Under the pieces are notes generated by a model. That model did no database searches, was not told where the DNA came from, and was given only the letters and a program-made list of their open reading frames with translations. A stretch of DNA of 64,000 nt. Origin: Hermatobates lingyangjiaoensis. Its lineage: Eukaryota > Arthropoda > Insecta > Hemiptera > Hermatobatidae. Shown piece after piece: positions 1 through 9,652 of this stretch. Position 1 is the first letter of the stretch, and each line of letters opens with the position of its first letter. The translations under genes were made by a program, and so were the position numbers. The stretch lies in assembly GCA_026182355.1 (NCBI GenBank), contig JAPFBL010000115.1, positions 902,001 through 966,000 on the forward strand, given 5' to 3'.

Positions 1-84
1 ATTTTGAACTAAGATATTTAACTAAATACCGATTGTATAATACACCTTTATTCATCAAACTTTATACATACACCTTTATCAACA

Positions 85-205
85 TCAAAATCACGATAAG
101 AAATGAGAAAAAAGACTATGATCTTTCAACCGTAACAAGCGGTCTGGGTCTGAGTCAAATCGCAACCAAGACCGGTTGTTACGAGTGAAAGATCTTAGTT
201 TTTTT
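85..205. mobile_element. Decayed foldback PLE terminal unit, AGATCT family
   Basis: Inverted arms carry the family signature: ATCTTTCAACCGTAACAAGC on the left and GTTACGAGTGAAAGATCTTAG on the right, flanked by the imperfect arm that reads ATCAAAATCACGATAAGAAA. Other copies lie at 18.4, 23.2, 25.7, 31.8, 38.9 and 57.6 kb. The left arm holds a dead minus-strand hammerhead whose CTGACGA strand has mutated to CAGACCC. Confidence 0.6.
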
Positions 206-790
206 TGACTAATGCTACGCAGGAATGACATGCACATTCATATATAGATAACTATAATCATTACTATATGTAATGTTTATAGTAATCAGTACAGAAGGTT
301 TATAAATACACGTAAACAAACGGTTATTACACAGTATTATTTGTGAGATAAGTACATATATTAATGCATGAAGCAATTCTAGAAGACACTGCCAACAAAT
401 GAAATGGTATGTTATATTAAACGAACATAATTAGATGTAGTGAAAATATATCTAATGAGCCTACATTAACAGGTACTACAAATTCATGCATTTCCCCATC
501 ACCACAGAGGTTAGTATTATTAATATTAAACATATAATATACTGTCTTGCCTCGTACATTACTGCTGTAGTTGTCGGACTGTTTTCGGGTGTCACCCATC
601 TTCAACAAGAACTAATCTAAGGAATCCTACCTTTCTGATTATATAACCTACCTACCATCCCAAGGCTGCCTAGATTTTATTATTAAATTATTTTAACTGT
701 ATTTTATTTTTATTTTATTATTATTTTAGGTACTATTATTTAGTCTAATTCTTTTTTCTATTATTTTCGTCTTTGTCAAGTCTGTCAAGT
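206..790. other. AT-rich spacer, no gene seen
   Basis: The stretch holds only AT-rich sequence with short open frames that show no recognisable protein. It ends at the tail of the Penelope remnant that follows. Confidence 0.5.
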
Positions 791-792
791 GG

Positions 793-1075
793 TCATTTTA
801 TTTTCTTTAAGGGTTTAAACAATATATCGCTTTGATGATTTACTTGTTCATTTATTAAATTACCCGATTCTTTATGTTCAAATATCTCTAATTCTTCAGT
901 TACGTTTAGTTTTTGTCCTTTCTGTCCTGTCTTTATTAAGGCCATTGAATTTTCTAAACAGTCCGGTTCATGGCCATGTTCTGTGAAGTGGTTTGCGTAA
1001 TTAAATTTGTTTGTATAATTTAGATAATCTTTAATTTGTTCTTCATACATTAGTTTTAGGGTCCTTTCCGTTTGT

Positions 1076-1132
<57 letters not shown>

Positions 1133-1316
1133 TGTATATTGGCAGCAGATTTTCTTGTAAACATATTTTATTAAAGTAGACGGCAGCTTCCGCATTTACG
1201 ACTTTTTTGCTCGTTTTCTCTAGTTTTCTTACTAGTTTTTTCTGGTAGGGAGTGATTTCATGGAGGAGTTGTCCCAGAGACATCAAAGAAACATCCCCAG
1301 GAAATGTGAATGACAA
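793..1316 (-). pseudogene. Penelope-like element remnant: N-terminal region joined to GIY-YIG tail
   Basis: Two Penelope-type pieces lie in the same direction on the minus strand. Positions 1316-1137 encode an N-terminal ORF segment with LVRKLEKTSKKVVNAEAAVYF and ENLLPIYTN, the part just upstream of the reverse transcriptase core. After a (TA)n tract, 1050-793 encodes the C-terminal endonuclease part with NYANHFTEHGHEPDC and LNVTEELEIFEH and ends at a stop. The whole reverse-transcriptase core is missing. In the family the RT copies the RNA and the GIY-YIG nuclease cuts the target; this copy has lost the catalytic RT and the start of the nuclease. The join through the microsatellite suggests recombination or internal deletion. 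A second copy of the N-terminal piece lies inverted at 1548-1672. Family assignment is firm; the origin of the join is inferred. Confidence 0.85.
1078..1130. repeat. (TA)n microsatellite
   Basis: Uninterrupted alternating TA. It sits exactly at the join of two Penelope fragments. Confidence 0.98.
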
Positions 1317-1467
1317 GTTGAAACCTTACACTTGTCACAGTGGACTTGTTTTGTTTTTTCACAAATTTCATTTAGTTCTATTAGCATCTAAATTTTTATT
1401 CCTTTTAATGTCTGTTTAACATTTAGAAAAATTTTATTCTGTGAATTTAATCTGTTTAATAATGATA

Positions 1468-1510
1468 TATACCTGAAGATGATTTATGAAAAAATCGAAA
1501 GCTTGTAAGT
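1468..1510 (+). ncRNA. Hammerhead ribozyme motif, AGCT stem III
   Basis: CTGAAGA is at 1473-1479, followed by one extra T. Stem II pairs GATTT (481-485) with AAATC (492-496). Then come GAA, the self-complementary AGCT (1500-1503) and H17 = T1504. Stem I pairs TAC (1470-1472) with GTA (1505-1507). All core positions known to be critical are present. It lies about 40 nt upstream of a Penelope N-terminal coding fragment on the same strand. Confidence 0.75.
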
Positions 1511-1547
1511 GTAAAAAATATAATATTATTGATTAAGCTAAAAGATT

Positions 1548-1672
1548 ATTTCTTTGATGTCTCTGGGACAACTCCTCCATGAAATCACTCCCTACCAGAA
1601 AAAACTAGTAAGAAAAGTAGAGAAAACGAGCAAAAAAGTCGTAAATGCGGAAGCTGCCGTCTACTTTAATAA
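1548..1672 (+). pseudogene. Penelope-like element N-terminal ORF fragment
   Basis: A second, nearly identical copy of the N-terminal segment found inverted at 1316-1137. It encodes SLGQLLHEITPYQKKLVRK and then KKVVNAEAAVYFNK, and runs into a short TA tract at 1673-1690. A hammerhead motif precedes it on the same strand, as expected for the 5' end of a Penelope element. The sequence beyond the TA tract is a Penelope RT fragment of opposite orientation, so this copy is truncated and rearranged. Confidence 0.8.
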
Positions 1673-1730
1673 AATATATATATATATATTTACAATTTTT
1701 ACATTTTAGTTTATATACTCCGCTTTTTTC

Positions 1731-2021
1731 CTATTTATTAGTTTTATTTTCCGTTGAGTTATCTAGTCTTTGGCTTATTGAATTATTTGTTTTAAACCCT
1801 GTATTTATATTGTATTGCTTTAGTAAGTTCGCGATTTTATGACTTATTTGACCTATAAACGTTATATATGCGTATTTATCATTATTAGTTCTTTCATTAT
1901 TGACATTTGTTATATTTCTTCTGGTTTTTAGCATTTTGTCTATTACGTTTGCATTATACCCGTTGTTATTTGCTATTGTTTTTATTATGTTTAACTCGTT
2001 ATTAAAGTTAGTTTGATTCAT
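1731..2021 (-). pseudogene. Penelope-like reverse transcriptase C-terminal fragment
   Basis: The minus strand encodes NNELNIIKTIANNNGYNANV followed by KYAYITFIGQISHKIANLLK and NINTGFKTNNSISQRL. This is the segment between the RT core and the GIY-YIG domain in Penelope elements. The frame is open but lacks the RT catalytic motifs and the endonuclease, so it is a fragment. It faces the N-terminal fragment at 1548-1672 across a short TA tract, an arrangement that cannot come from one intact copy. Confidence 0.85.
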
Positions 2022-3285
2022 CGGAATTTTTATTAATATATCTATCTATCATAAAACGGAAAGGTACTGATTTTTGTTGCCTAGGATGGATTGAAGTTTT
2101 ATGTATGGTGTCAGATACTTAACTATGTGTGTCAGAATTTTATTAGGATAAAGTAGATTTATTTTCAATAATTAAATCTACAAAGCATCCTTTGTGCAGC
2201 CAATAAAAAATAAACCAATAAAACAACTAGTATCCTCTGATAAATTTAAAATTTTAAAATGATTATTAACTGAACATATAATATACAACTACACAATTCC
2301 ATACCAAAAATAATCAATTTTTTCTTATTATAATACCAAACAGTTGGTATATTTTTATTTCTGTTTCACCAAGTTTTCATAAATTTGCATATACGATGCT
2401 ATTTTATTTATAGAATTCTATTATCATTCACAACATCAATAATTATACTACTTTGATTTGTTCTATTTAATATACCAGAACCGTATGGTCAAAAGAAATG
2501 AAAAATTTTATAAAAAGTTAAATCATACCAAACAACGATAAGAGTTGTTTTTCTTTTATACTGGGCCGAATTTTCTTTTTACAAAAAGTATCCTTTTAAT
2601 ATCTGTTATATATTTAAGAAATATTTAATTCATGCATGCAGAATTTAGGATATCATTTATATTGAAATTGTAATAATGAATAAATAATTATAGATTGACA
2701 GATGTTTAAACTGGTTACTCATCATCATTTTAAGTGGATGGACGAAAGGACAATTAATATTCTAGTAAGAGTGAAGTCTCTTGGGAAATCGAAGATCTCG
2801 TTAGGGCCAGACATTTCACTTTACTAGACCTATCTCAATTACTAATCGCATGGTGCAAATATAATTATTCAAACACAACCATAGTGTCTTCTGTGCATAT
2901 AAATTATATTACTTATTCGAGGTATCCATTTTTTTTTTAATTTTTGTTTCTAATTATATTATTATAATTGGGACAAACCTGATTTAAAAGATCTATCCTG
3001 GTAATTTTTTATGTTTACGTTTTTAATTACAAATTTAGAGTTTCATAAATCTAATTAAGGATAGATTAAACGTTTTTCTAGAGGCAACTAACGGACTAGT
3101 CCCGGACCTTGTTAATGCTTTATTAATTTAGTGTTGTTAGATATTATAATAACCATTAAGTATTCTAATCTGTTTTAGTATCTTATCTTTACCAATCTTT
3201 TAATTACTCTGTCATAATGTTATTTACAATGTCATTTACACTTACGATCCGTCTTGATTTATTGGCCTGTATCTTGTTATTTTCC
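2022..3285. other. AT-rich spacer with one copy of an unclassified repeat
   Basis: No gene is visible. Positions about 2395-2500 match 3855-3975 on the same strand, sharing CATCAATAATTATAC, TTTGTTCTATTT and TATGGTCAAAA. This makes them two copies of one repeat or duplicated segment. Confidence 0.5.
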
Positions 3286-3289
3286 TATA

Positions 3290-3760
3290 TTGTAGGGTAA
3301 AAATCTAATGAATTGGTCTCCACATATAAAACTTTTAATGATATAAACAACGCGTTTCGAACACGTAGTGTTCTTCCTCAGGCATTAACTAAAAAATACA
3401 ATGACACCAGAGAGTTATCTATAGTACAAAGTAAATAAGTACAAAAATTAATATAAAATAAAATAAGGCAGAAAGTACGAACCTAAGGATGAGTGCTCTT
3501 TGACTAAGACTGACTGGAAATGGAATGGACATGGGTGGGGGTATAGGGTACATCTGTTTCTTATTAGAGCAGGTACATTTTTCTCTTAAAGTTAGGCTGA
3601 GCCTTTAAATTTTCTTTTACACTAAGTGTAGGAAACATATTGAAAAAATAACACACAGAGCTATAACGAAATATAAACCAAATATATGTATAAGGAGAAA
3701 GTAGAACTTTTTTTTTTTCTTTTTTGGAGACCATTTCATAAACTTTTTACCCTACAATGA
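3290..3760 (-). mobile_element. PLE-type terminal repeat, ACGCGT family
   Basis: This matches 42955-43310 in opposite orientation. Shared landmarks include the CAGAGAGTTATCTATAG block, the pyrimidine-rich block read as ACCC(C)CATACCCTA, and the end read as GGAGACCATTTCATTA then TTTTTACCCTAC. The unit contains a hammerhead motif near its end. No coding part is visible, so it looks like a terminal unit or short non-autonomous derivative. Confidence 0.65.
3340..3385 (-). ncRNA. Hammerhead ribozyme motif, ACGCGT stem III
   Basis: On the minus strand: CTGAGGA, extra A, perfect stem II GAACAC-TAC-GTGTTC, GAA, palindrome ACGCGT, H17 = T. The core is intact. Stem I is weak (G-C plus a G-T pair), which favours a dimeric form through the six-base palindrome. 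Confidence 0.7.
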
Positions 3761-3782
3761 GTAAATACCACATAATAACTGA

Positions 3783-3971
3783 TTGCACTACATTAGAATT
3801 TTCCTATATTTTACAATAACGGTTTTAATGACAGCATCACATGGTGTTCCGCCATGTTTTCATCACTGGTATTTTATTTATACAATTCCATTAGCGCTTA
3901 CTGCATCAATAATTATACCACTTTATTTTGTTCTATTTGATATACCAAAACAGTATGGTCAAAATAAATAA
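3783..3971 (+). other. Unrecognised short ORF with a decayed paralogue
   Basis: A 62-codon open frame is rich in hydrophobic residues (for example SIIIPLYFVLFDIPKQYGQNK) and ends at a stop. I do not recognise the protein. A related but disrupted sequence lies at about 2395-2500. It may be a repeat-borne reading frame or a duplicated terminal exon; the AG before CATCACATGG would be a possible acceptor. Evidence for coding is weak. Confidence 0.2.
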
Positions 3972-4204
3972 AAATCTTATTGTACTACAATTACTCAGGC
4001 AACAATTTCTTATTACGATAACATATTTTCGTTATTTGTGTCAAACTATATCAAAGTGGTGTAACATGTATAATCAGTTTTAAACCTATTTCGATTCATT
4101 AAAATGTACTTAGAGTAATCTATTTCCTCTATTAAAAAAGTCCAGCGGACTTTTTTAAATAAAATAAATTCAAAACGAAGGAAACACACAGAAAGACACA
4201 GACA

Positions 4205-4250
4205 TAACTCACATCGATATTTCGACCATCGTCGTCATCAGGAGGTGTGA
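4205..4250 (-). ncRNA. Hammerhead ribozyme motif, ATAT stem III
   Basis: CTGATGA (C3 at 4241), extra C, stem II GAC-GATG-GTC, GAA, ATAT (4220-4217), H17 = C at 4216. Stem I starts GA/TC and continues TGTG/CACA after a bulge. All critical core bases are present. Confidence 0.75.
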
Positions 4251-4311
4251 AGAGAGAAGAGTCCCGCAGGAAAGCAGGGCGGTGACTGCCTTCCTGCGGG
4301 ACTCTTCGCTC

Positions 4312-4356
4312 TTCACACCTCCTGATGACGACGATGTTCGAAATATCGATGTGAGT
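4312..4356 (+). ncRNA. Hammerhead ribozyme motif, ATAT stem III
   Basis: CTGATGA at 4322-4328, extra C, GAA at 4340-4342, ATAT at 4343-4346, H17 = C4347. Stem II is weakened by one mismatch compared with the minus partner (GTTC instead of GGTC). Confidence 0.7.
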
Positions 4357-4378
4357 TATATCTGTGTCTTTCTGTGTG

Positions 4379-4402
4379 TTTCGACCATCGTCGACATCAG
4401 GA
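4379..4402 (-). ncRNA. Truncated hammerhead motif
   Basis: Stem II (GAC-GATG-GTC) and CTGATG remain. Stem III and the 3' half of stem I are missing, because the unit is joined here to the end of its neighbour. Position 9 is T. It should be inactive. Confidence 0.7.
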
Positions 4403-4470
4403 GGTGTGAAGAGCGAAGAGTCCCGCAGGAAAGCAGGGCGGTGACTGCCTTCCTGCGGGACTCTTCGCTC

Positions 4471-4515
4471 TTCACACCTCCTGATGACGACGATGTTCGA
4501 AATATCGATGTGAGT
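4471..4515 (+). ncRNA. Hammerhead ribozyme motif, ATAT stem III
   Basis: A repeat of the motif at 4312-4356. CTGATGA is at 4481-4487 and is followed by the same stem II, GAA, ATAT and H17 = C. Confidence 0.7.
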
Positions 4516-4555
4516 TATATCTGTGTCTTTCTGTGTGTTTCCTTCGTTTTGAATT

Positions 4556-4562
<7 letters not shown>

Positions 4563-4599
<37 letters not shown>

Positions 4600-4608
4600 T
4601 ATATAGTT
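4563..4608. repeat. (TA)n microsatellite
   Basis: Alternating TA with one break, directly abutting the foldback element. Confidence 0.95.
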
Positions 4609-4649
4609 AACACATGAAAGAGAAAAAACAAATAAAGATACACACAAAA

Positions 4650-4690
4650 GACTCACAACGATATTTCGACAGTCGTTGTCATCGGGTAGA
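4650..4690 (-). ncRNA. Degenerate hammerhead motif, ATAT stem III
   Basis: The minus strand reads CCGATGA (U4 replaced by C), a weakened stem II ending in GTC, GAA, ATAT and H17 = C, then GTTGTGAG. It is related to the plus-strand motif at 14345-14390. Flanking sequence is truncated by a TA tract at 4720-4746. Confidence 0.55.
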
Positions 4691-4803
4691 AGTAGTCCCT
4701 TTGAGTAGCTGAAGCTAACTGTATATATATATATATATATATATATACAAAACTAAAATTTATCTGGACTTGGTCAGTTCTTCCGGTTCAAATTAAACTC
4801 TCA

Positions 4804-4844
4804 TTGCCAATGTTTCGGTTTTTATTTAAAACCTTTTTCATAGG
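4804..4844 (-). ncRNA. Hammerhead-like motif, family D variant
   Basis: The minus strand has stem I GCC/GGC, TATGAAAAA in place of CTGANGAN, stem II GGTTTT/AAAACC, then GAA. Stem III has changed from ACGT to ACAT. It is a variant or dead copy. Confidence 0.45.
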
Positions 4845-5023
4845 TAGAAGTATAAATTTTGAAACAGAAAAACTAAGTATTACATTACAAATTATTTTAC
4901 AAAGAAAAGAGTCAGCGGATTTTCATTCAGACTACAGTTGTTGTTAAAATCCACTGACTCTTTTCTTTGTAAAATTATTTCTAATTTAATACTTAGTTTT
5001 TCTGTTTCAAAATTTATACTTCT

Positions 5024-5066
5024 GCCTATTAAAAAGGTTTTAAATAAAAACCGAAACGTTGGCAAT
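5024..5066 (+). ncRNA. Hammerhead-like motif, family D variant
   Basis: GCC, then TATTAAAAA, stem II GGTTTT/AAAACC, GAA, the palindrome ACGT, H17 = T, then GGC pairing with the initial GCC. Confidence 0.45.
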
Positions 5067-5149
5067 GAGAGTTCAATTTGAACCTAAAGAACTGACCGAG
5101 TCCCGATAAATTTTAGTTTTGTTTCTATTCCACGGTCGATACTTTTATC

Positions 5150-5151
<2 letters not shown>

Positions 5152-5190
<39 letters not shown>
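5152..5190. repeat. (TA)n microsatellite
   Basis: Alternating TA between a family D foldback and a family F terminal unit. Confidence 0.95.
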
Positions 5191-5224
5191 CTACATTTAG
5201 ATCCAGAACACACAGAAATGAAAC

Positions 5225-5265
5225 ATAAACTCTCTACTATATATCGATGGCCTCGTCATCAGAAG
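5225..5265 (-). ncRNA. Degenerate hammerhead motif in a family F terminal unit
   Basis: CTGATGA is intact on the minus strand (5262-5256), followed by CGAGGCCATC. The GAAA stretch has become GATA. The flanks to about 5195 and 5330 match the unit at 22980-23090. Probably inactive. Confidence 0.55.
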
Positions 5266-5329
5266 GATTGAAAGGAGTCGCAAGCAGACCACCAGCTAGT
5301 TGTGGTCGGTTTATTTACCTACATTATCA

Positions 5330-6815
5330 TTTCTCCATACTACAGCAGCTGCAATACTTCAAGAGAATAGGATTTTTGAAACGAAATCTTAGAATAAAAC
5401 TATATTTTTTGTTCTAGTAGATAAGGGATTTTTTATTAATTATTATAAAAATAATTTATTTTAGAATTATAACCGTAAGAGTAATTGGAATAGGGTGCAA
5501 ACACCACGAAATTTTATTTGTATACTCTTTTATTTATTATATATTCCAAGCTACATATTCCAAAAACTTTAACATCTAAACTTTAGCCAGGAAGGTGTTT
5601 TAGACAAGAGACCGGTAATTATAGATGGTGCATTATCTAATAATGCACTAAGAATAAAGATACAGAGTGATAATATTAACAACAATGGACTAAAAACTTT
5701 AACAACAAGCATCTAAAAGAATTTATAAAGATAGTAAGTATTTTTTTTTGTTTATCCGTACAAATCTAGAATGGGTTCAAGATGTCTGTTGTGTGCGGAC
5801 ATAACACTGTTTCAATTCTGTAGTGACTTTTTATTCAGCAATTAATGATGAAAGTTCAATTACTGATTTTCTAACGTATTTTTACTTTAATATAACTAAA
5901 CTCAGCATGTTGAAGGGGTAAAAAAATTGTGAGCATGGTGGTATTTGCAATTGAGACGTATTCTTCATAAATTAAGTATATGCGGAATAAAATGTAAATT
6001 TAATAATGCCTTTTAGTTATAAAAACTCAAAAATATTACATAAAACTGATATAATCATCTAATGTATTAGTGTGAGACAAACCAAATGCCTATCACATAA
6101 GAGAATTATTGTTTCAATATATATGCACATTATGACGCAATAAAGACGTCTGAACGGTGGTTATCTGGGATTTTTTTTCCTTTCTTTTTAACTTCAATAG
6201 CGAGACGGACGGGTCCGATAGACCCATATCTAAGAAAGAAATAGAATTGTATAATCAGCAATTCTAAACAGCCCTCAGAGGAATTTGTGAGAGGACTATC
6301 TGCTCCAATATAGTACGTGACAAAACCAACCTGTCCCAGTCTTCAATATTCAAATCGTATCACAAGTGATCACTTTTTTTTTGTATAAATTTACAATCAC
6401 GTTAAACATGTAATAGTATTACTTTAACTAAAGTGTCATGAAAAAATCATAAAAAATTGACTAAAAGTGTTTACAAATTTTAAATTTTTCACGTACTATG
6501 TTACCGTATTCAAGTTTTTGTTTCAAAAGTATTGAAATAATAAAATACATAAAGGAGTTTGAGCTATACAGCTAAAAAGAAAAAAAAATAAATAAAACAG
6601 ACAATGTTGAAACATATTTGATCAAGAAAAGATCTTTTATGAAAAAGATTAGGAGGTAATGTCGTCACTGTAAGAGAAGTGAAGTGTGGCGATGAACTCA
6701 TTGAAGAGTTACGCTGTTAATAAGTATGAACACTATTGGTGGGTACTATTAAAACGTTTGGTAGATATACCACTAACTATAGCGTTCATTAAGAAAAAAG
6801 AAAAATACGATATCA
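5330..6815. other. AT-rich spacer, no gene seen
   Basis: The open frame at 6686-6913 overlaps the start of a dispersed repeat and shows no family signature. I see nothing else supportable. Confidence 0.45.
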
Positions 6816-6819
6816 TTTC

Positions 6820-7080
6820 AATCATTAGTTGTGCAATCCGTAATTGGGTGGTATTTACTCATTCTGAGGTAAAATGGATAAACAAACAAAACAAAAATCC
6901 TACATACGAATAGAAAGTTTAAAGAAATTTGTAATTTGGAAGCGTAATTTGTAATTTCGAAATAAATAAATCCTTCATTAATAATCCTTCTGCCTCTCTA
7001 TGTCTTAATGATCAAATTCCAGGGTATCCAAAATTTCTTAAACTGTTCCTAAAATCACAAAGAATAAATTAAAAAAAAAA
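6820..7080 (+). repeat. Dispersed repeat, family C (first part)
   Basis: This matches 49250-49435, sharing CGAATAGAAAGTTTAAAGAA, AATCCTTCTGCCTCTCTATG and AATTTCTTAAACTGTTCCTA. Its outer end (GAGGTAAAATGGATAAAC) also begins the left arm at 49135. In this copy the second arm with the hammerhead is displaced to 7320-7420 by an insertion. Confidence 0.75.
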
Positions 7081-7086
7081 AGTTTC

Positions 7087-7300
7087 TTTCCTTCAGAAAT
7101 ATTAGTGTTTCTGGCCTTCTGTATTTCAGTTAACGGTTTTCAAGCATACCCGACACCTTTGTCACCTTATCTCCTAAATGCCTATCCCCACTCTTTCGCA
7201 GTGGATCTATTTCCTACTTGTTGTTTTCACTGGACCAACCCGTTAGCACCACATCCTTGGGTATGTCCTAAATTCTCTAATTTTGAAACTGATTAGATAT
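7087..7300 (+). repeat. Insert related to the hAT-like remnant at 61.5 kb
   Basis: AAGCATACCC, CCTTTGTCACCTTATCTC and the following pyrimidine-rich block match 61509-61590, which lies directly upstream of a hAT transposase tail. Here the coding signature itself is not seen. The insert separates the two parts of the family C repeat. Confidence 0.4.
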
Positions 7301-7321
7301 AATTTGTATTATAGTGTCTTC

Positions 7322-7362
7322 CTGATGATGAACACAAAGTGTTCGAAACGCGTTGCTGTTGA
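7322..7362 (+). ncRNA. Hammerhead ribozyme motif, ACGCGT stem III
   Basis: CTGATGA at 7322-7328, extra T, perfect stem II GAACAC-AAA-GTGTTC, GAA, ACGCGT, H17 = T. The core is intact. Stem I is short. The downstream end (GTGTGGAGACTTTTG) matches the family C copy at 49.5 kb. Confidence 0.7.
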
Positions 7363-7657
7363 ATGAAAACTTCATTTGTGTGGAGACTTTTGTTTTGTTT
7401 GTTTATCCATACTACCTCAGAATGGATATCATTTCAATGTATTGACTCTTTTATTCAACCCTGACAGTGTTTGTGTTATTTCTACGTAGAAATAACGTGC
7501 AATCATGTGTGGGTTTCAATAACCCTCTTTGAAACAATGAATTTTGCTCACTAATGAAGTTATTTTCCATTTACTAAATATAAGAAACGGTCCACAAGGA
7601 CTATAAAACTTTAAATTACACAAAACACGACACAGAAAAGAGAATAAAAAGAACACT

Positions 7658-7703
7658 TACAGAATTCAATATTTTGCACTGTTGTTCATCATCAGGAGAG
7701 TAG
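7658..7703 (-). ncRNA. Degenerate hammerhead motif, family G
   Basis: The minus strand has CTGATGA with extra T, a broken stem II, AAAATATTG where other copies have GAAATATTG, then GAATTC. It is related to the copy at 23435-23476. Confidence 0.5.
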
Positions 7704-7759
7704 ACTAGAAGAGAGGACGAAGTGAGAGAGATCTCCCCACGTCGAAGAACGGAGCGCGA

Positions 7760-8600
7760 ATTATTTTCCATTTTTCAGATCCCCATAAAGAAATCCTTAA
7801 CAAAACCTTTATCTTTCTTCAATGAATTCCATTGCTTTTAGGGGTTGATGATAGCTACTTGGCTTCATACATATTAATACATTGAAATGATTACTTTTCC
7901 TTGATTTGTTTTTTTAATAATATAACATTAGGTTAATTACCGAAGTATTTACCTTGTATGGGGGACACTTTACGACATCTTTCTATATGAGCAATCAAAG
8001 ACACAAGAGAGTAACATTTCGTTAGTATGAGCAAAAAAAATAGTCTCATTTTTCGTCTCTTAATAATTAAATTTCAAACATAAATATAAATTTCAATCAA
8101 ACCAACTCTACATAATTTTAGGGAGATAAAAGCTATCAATTATTCAATCCTACATTTTGATAAAACTAAACATTTTTTTTTTACTTAAGTTTGATAGTGA
8201 TCATAAAATGTTATTGTACAGTAAATATTTTCACATGATCAACATACGGTGTGAAATTTATTCATTTTGATAAGTTACGAACGAAATATATTTGATTTTG
8301 CTAAACTTTTAAAGTGGTATTGATAATTGTGTTGTTTTAATAGGCCACTAACAGTTGACAAAGTATTTTACTGTCAACTACTTATTTGGACCAAAACCCA
8401 CTTGTTATAAAACATGTTGGAATCCAAGAATACTTCCAAATGACAGTGTAGGTAGTTAGTCCTTTAGTCTATTGTGTTGTCAACACAGTTATATGTAAAA
8501 CTGAATCATTAATATTAAATCGTATAATTCAATACCTCATTAATATATACTTTAAAATATAGGCGGTAAATTATATTGTTATTTGTTTTTGATATCATTG
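7760..8600. other. AT-rich spacer, no gene seen
   Basis: No protein family, repeat match or structured RNA could be recognised here. Confidence 0.45.
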
Positions 8601-8608
8601 GAGCGAGT

Positions 8609-8818
8609 TTATAAAATTGTAGAGTTAATACAATTTAAATAAGTGTTGTTAAAAAGCACAGCGGCTTCAGCATTAATAATCTTCTTAGAAAGATGTTCTA
8701 TTTGCCTTATTATTTTCTTGTAATTCACTGGTAGCTCAAAAATTAATCTACCTAATTCCATAACAAGAATAGGAAAACAATCTTGAAGAAAACTAATGAA
8801 ACAAACAATATTTGACAC
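8609..8818 (-). pseudogene. Penelope-like element N-terminal ORF fragment
   Basis: The minus-strand frame contains ELPVNYKKIIRQIEHLSKKI followed by INAEAAVLFNNTYLN. This aligns by eye with the fragments at 1316-1137 (VRKLEKTSKKVVNAEAAVYF) and 47248-47400. The segment precedes the RT domain in Penelope elements; the rest of the ORF is absent. A hammerhead-type motif lies 35-70 nt upstream on the same strand, matching the layout of the other two N-terminal fragments. Confidence 0.75.
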
Positions 8819-8852
8819 TAAACAAACACAAACTGGGTTAAAAAACTAAAGG

Positions 8853-8890
8853 GAAACAAGCTTTTGGCCACATTGGCCATCATCAGGTAA
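8853..8890 (-). ncRNA. Hammerhead motif, AGCT stem III, G12 changed
   Basis: CTGATGA (C3 at 8886), extra T, stem II GGCC/GGCC, then AAA where GAA is expected, AGCT, H17 = T, then GT pairing with AC of stem I. Loss of G12 should reduce or abolish cleavage. Confidence 0.55.
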
Positions 8891-8899
8891 AAATTAAAC

Positions 8900-9640
8900 A
8901 ATAAAACGAAACAATTAAAACATAAACCAAAAATTAACGACAAACTAAATTAGCACAGTTCAAATAGTGGCAGCATTAACTATCAAAGCAGAGCTACATG
9001 CGCGCACCCACGCGTTAGACAGTTGAATCACCCCAGCACTTCTCGCCTTCGACAGGTCACAACATGGGAGAGTTCCGAACAAATTTTATTCTAGGTTCGA
9101 AGGTCCTAGAACTCGGGATGACGAACATGTCACTGATTTGAGTCACTGATTTTAATACAATTTCTATACAATTGACGTCATGTTTAAAAGATCACTCACT
9201 ACCTGTAGAACTGAACACTATCCATTTTTGATGTTCTATTCTGTATTGTAATTCCTCAAAAGTTGTCAAACTTTTCTAATAGAATATAATTAGCTAATAA
9301 TGTATAGCTTATAATATGATAATAATAAATGGAAAAAGTCTCTAGTATGACTACAAGACTGGTATAACCTATCACCCGTTATAACATAAAATACAACTAA
9401 GAGCTGACGACAGATCTTACTTTCAGAATGATTACTGTATTTTAAATAAATACATTCCAGACATTGTATAAGAGTATGCAAAAAAAAAGGAAATTCAAAA
9501 AGAATGTAATATATGTGCGTAAATTTATCAATACTTCATAACAATTTTTGTCTCATTATCACTATACTCACACATTAACCGAAATTGCTTGATTATTTGT
9601 TTTACAGTTATTTAATAATAAGTTATTTATTATTAACGTA
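8900..9640. other. Spacer, no gene seen
   Basis: A somewhat less AT-rich patch at about 8990-9120 has no recognisable signature. The short minus-strand frame at 9290-9481 is not supported. Confidence 0.4.
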
Positions 9641-9652
9641 TCACAGTTATTT

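Larger units (their letters stand above)
4165..4562. mobile_element. Compound foldback of PLE terminal units with four hammerheads
   Basis: The outer arms start with TTCAAAACGAAGGAAACACA and end with its reverse complement. Two head-to-head palindromes are joined: minus unit, plus unit, truncated minus unit, plus unit. Each palindrome centre repeats the near-perfect inverted sequence around GTCCCGCAGGAA and TTCCTGCGGGAC. The second minus unit starts inside its hammerhead, so one arm was lost at the join. A TA tract follows directly. Confidence 0.85.
4740..5140. mobile_element. Foldback element, family D (PLE terminal arms)
   Basis: The arms are inverted around about 4945. Each carries TTTAAAACC or its complement, AAACAGAAAAACTAAGTATT and the outer sequence GAACTGACC or its complement. 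The arms match those of the large palindrome at 57745-59115, which carries a Penelope endonuclease. This is therefore a coding-free version of that family. Confidence 0.8.

Noticed and set aside
4282..4593. 103-codon frame with a repeated RDSSLFTPPDDDDVRNIDVS segment
   Set aside because: It is a translation of tandem hammerhead units; the repeat in the protein follows the repeat in the DNA, and no codon signal is needed to explain it.
6686..6913. 75-codon frame
   Set aside because: Its second half lies in the family C dispersed repeat; the homologous region at 49.5 kb does not conserve the frame.
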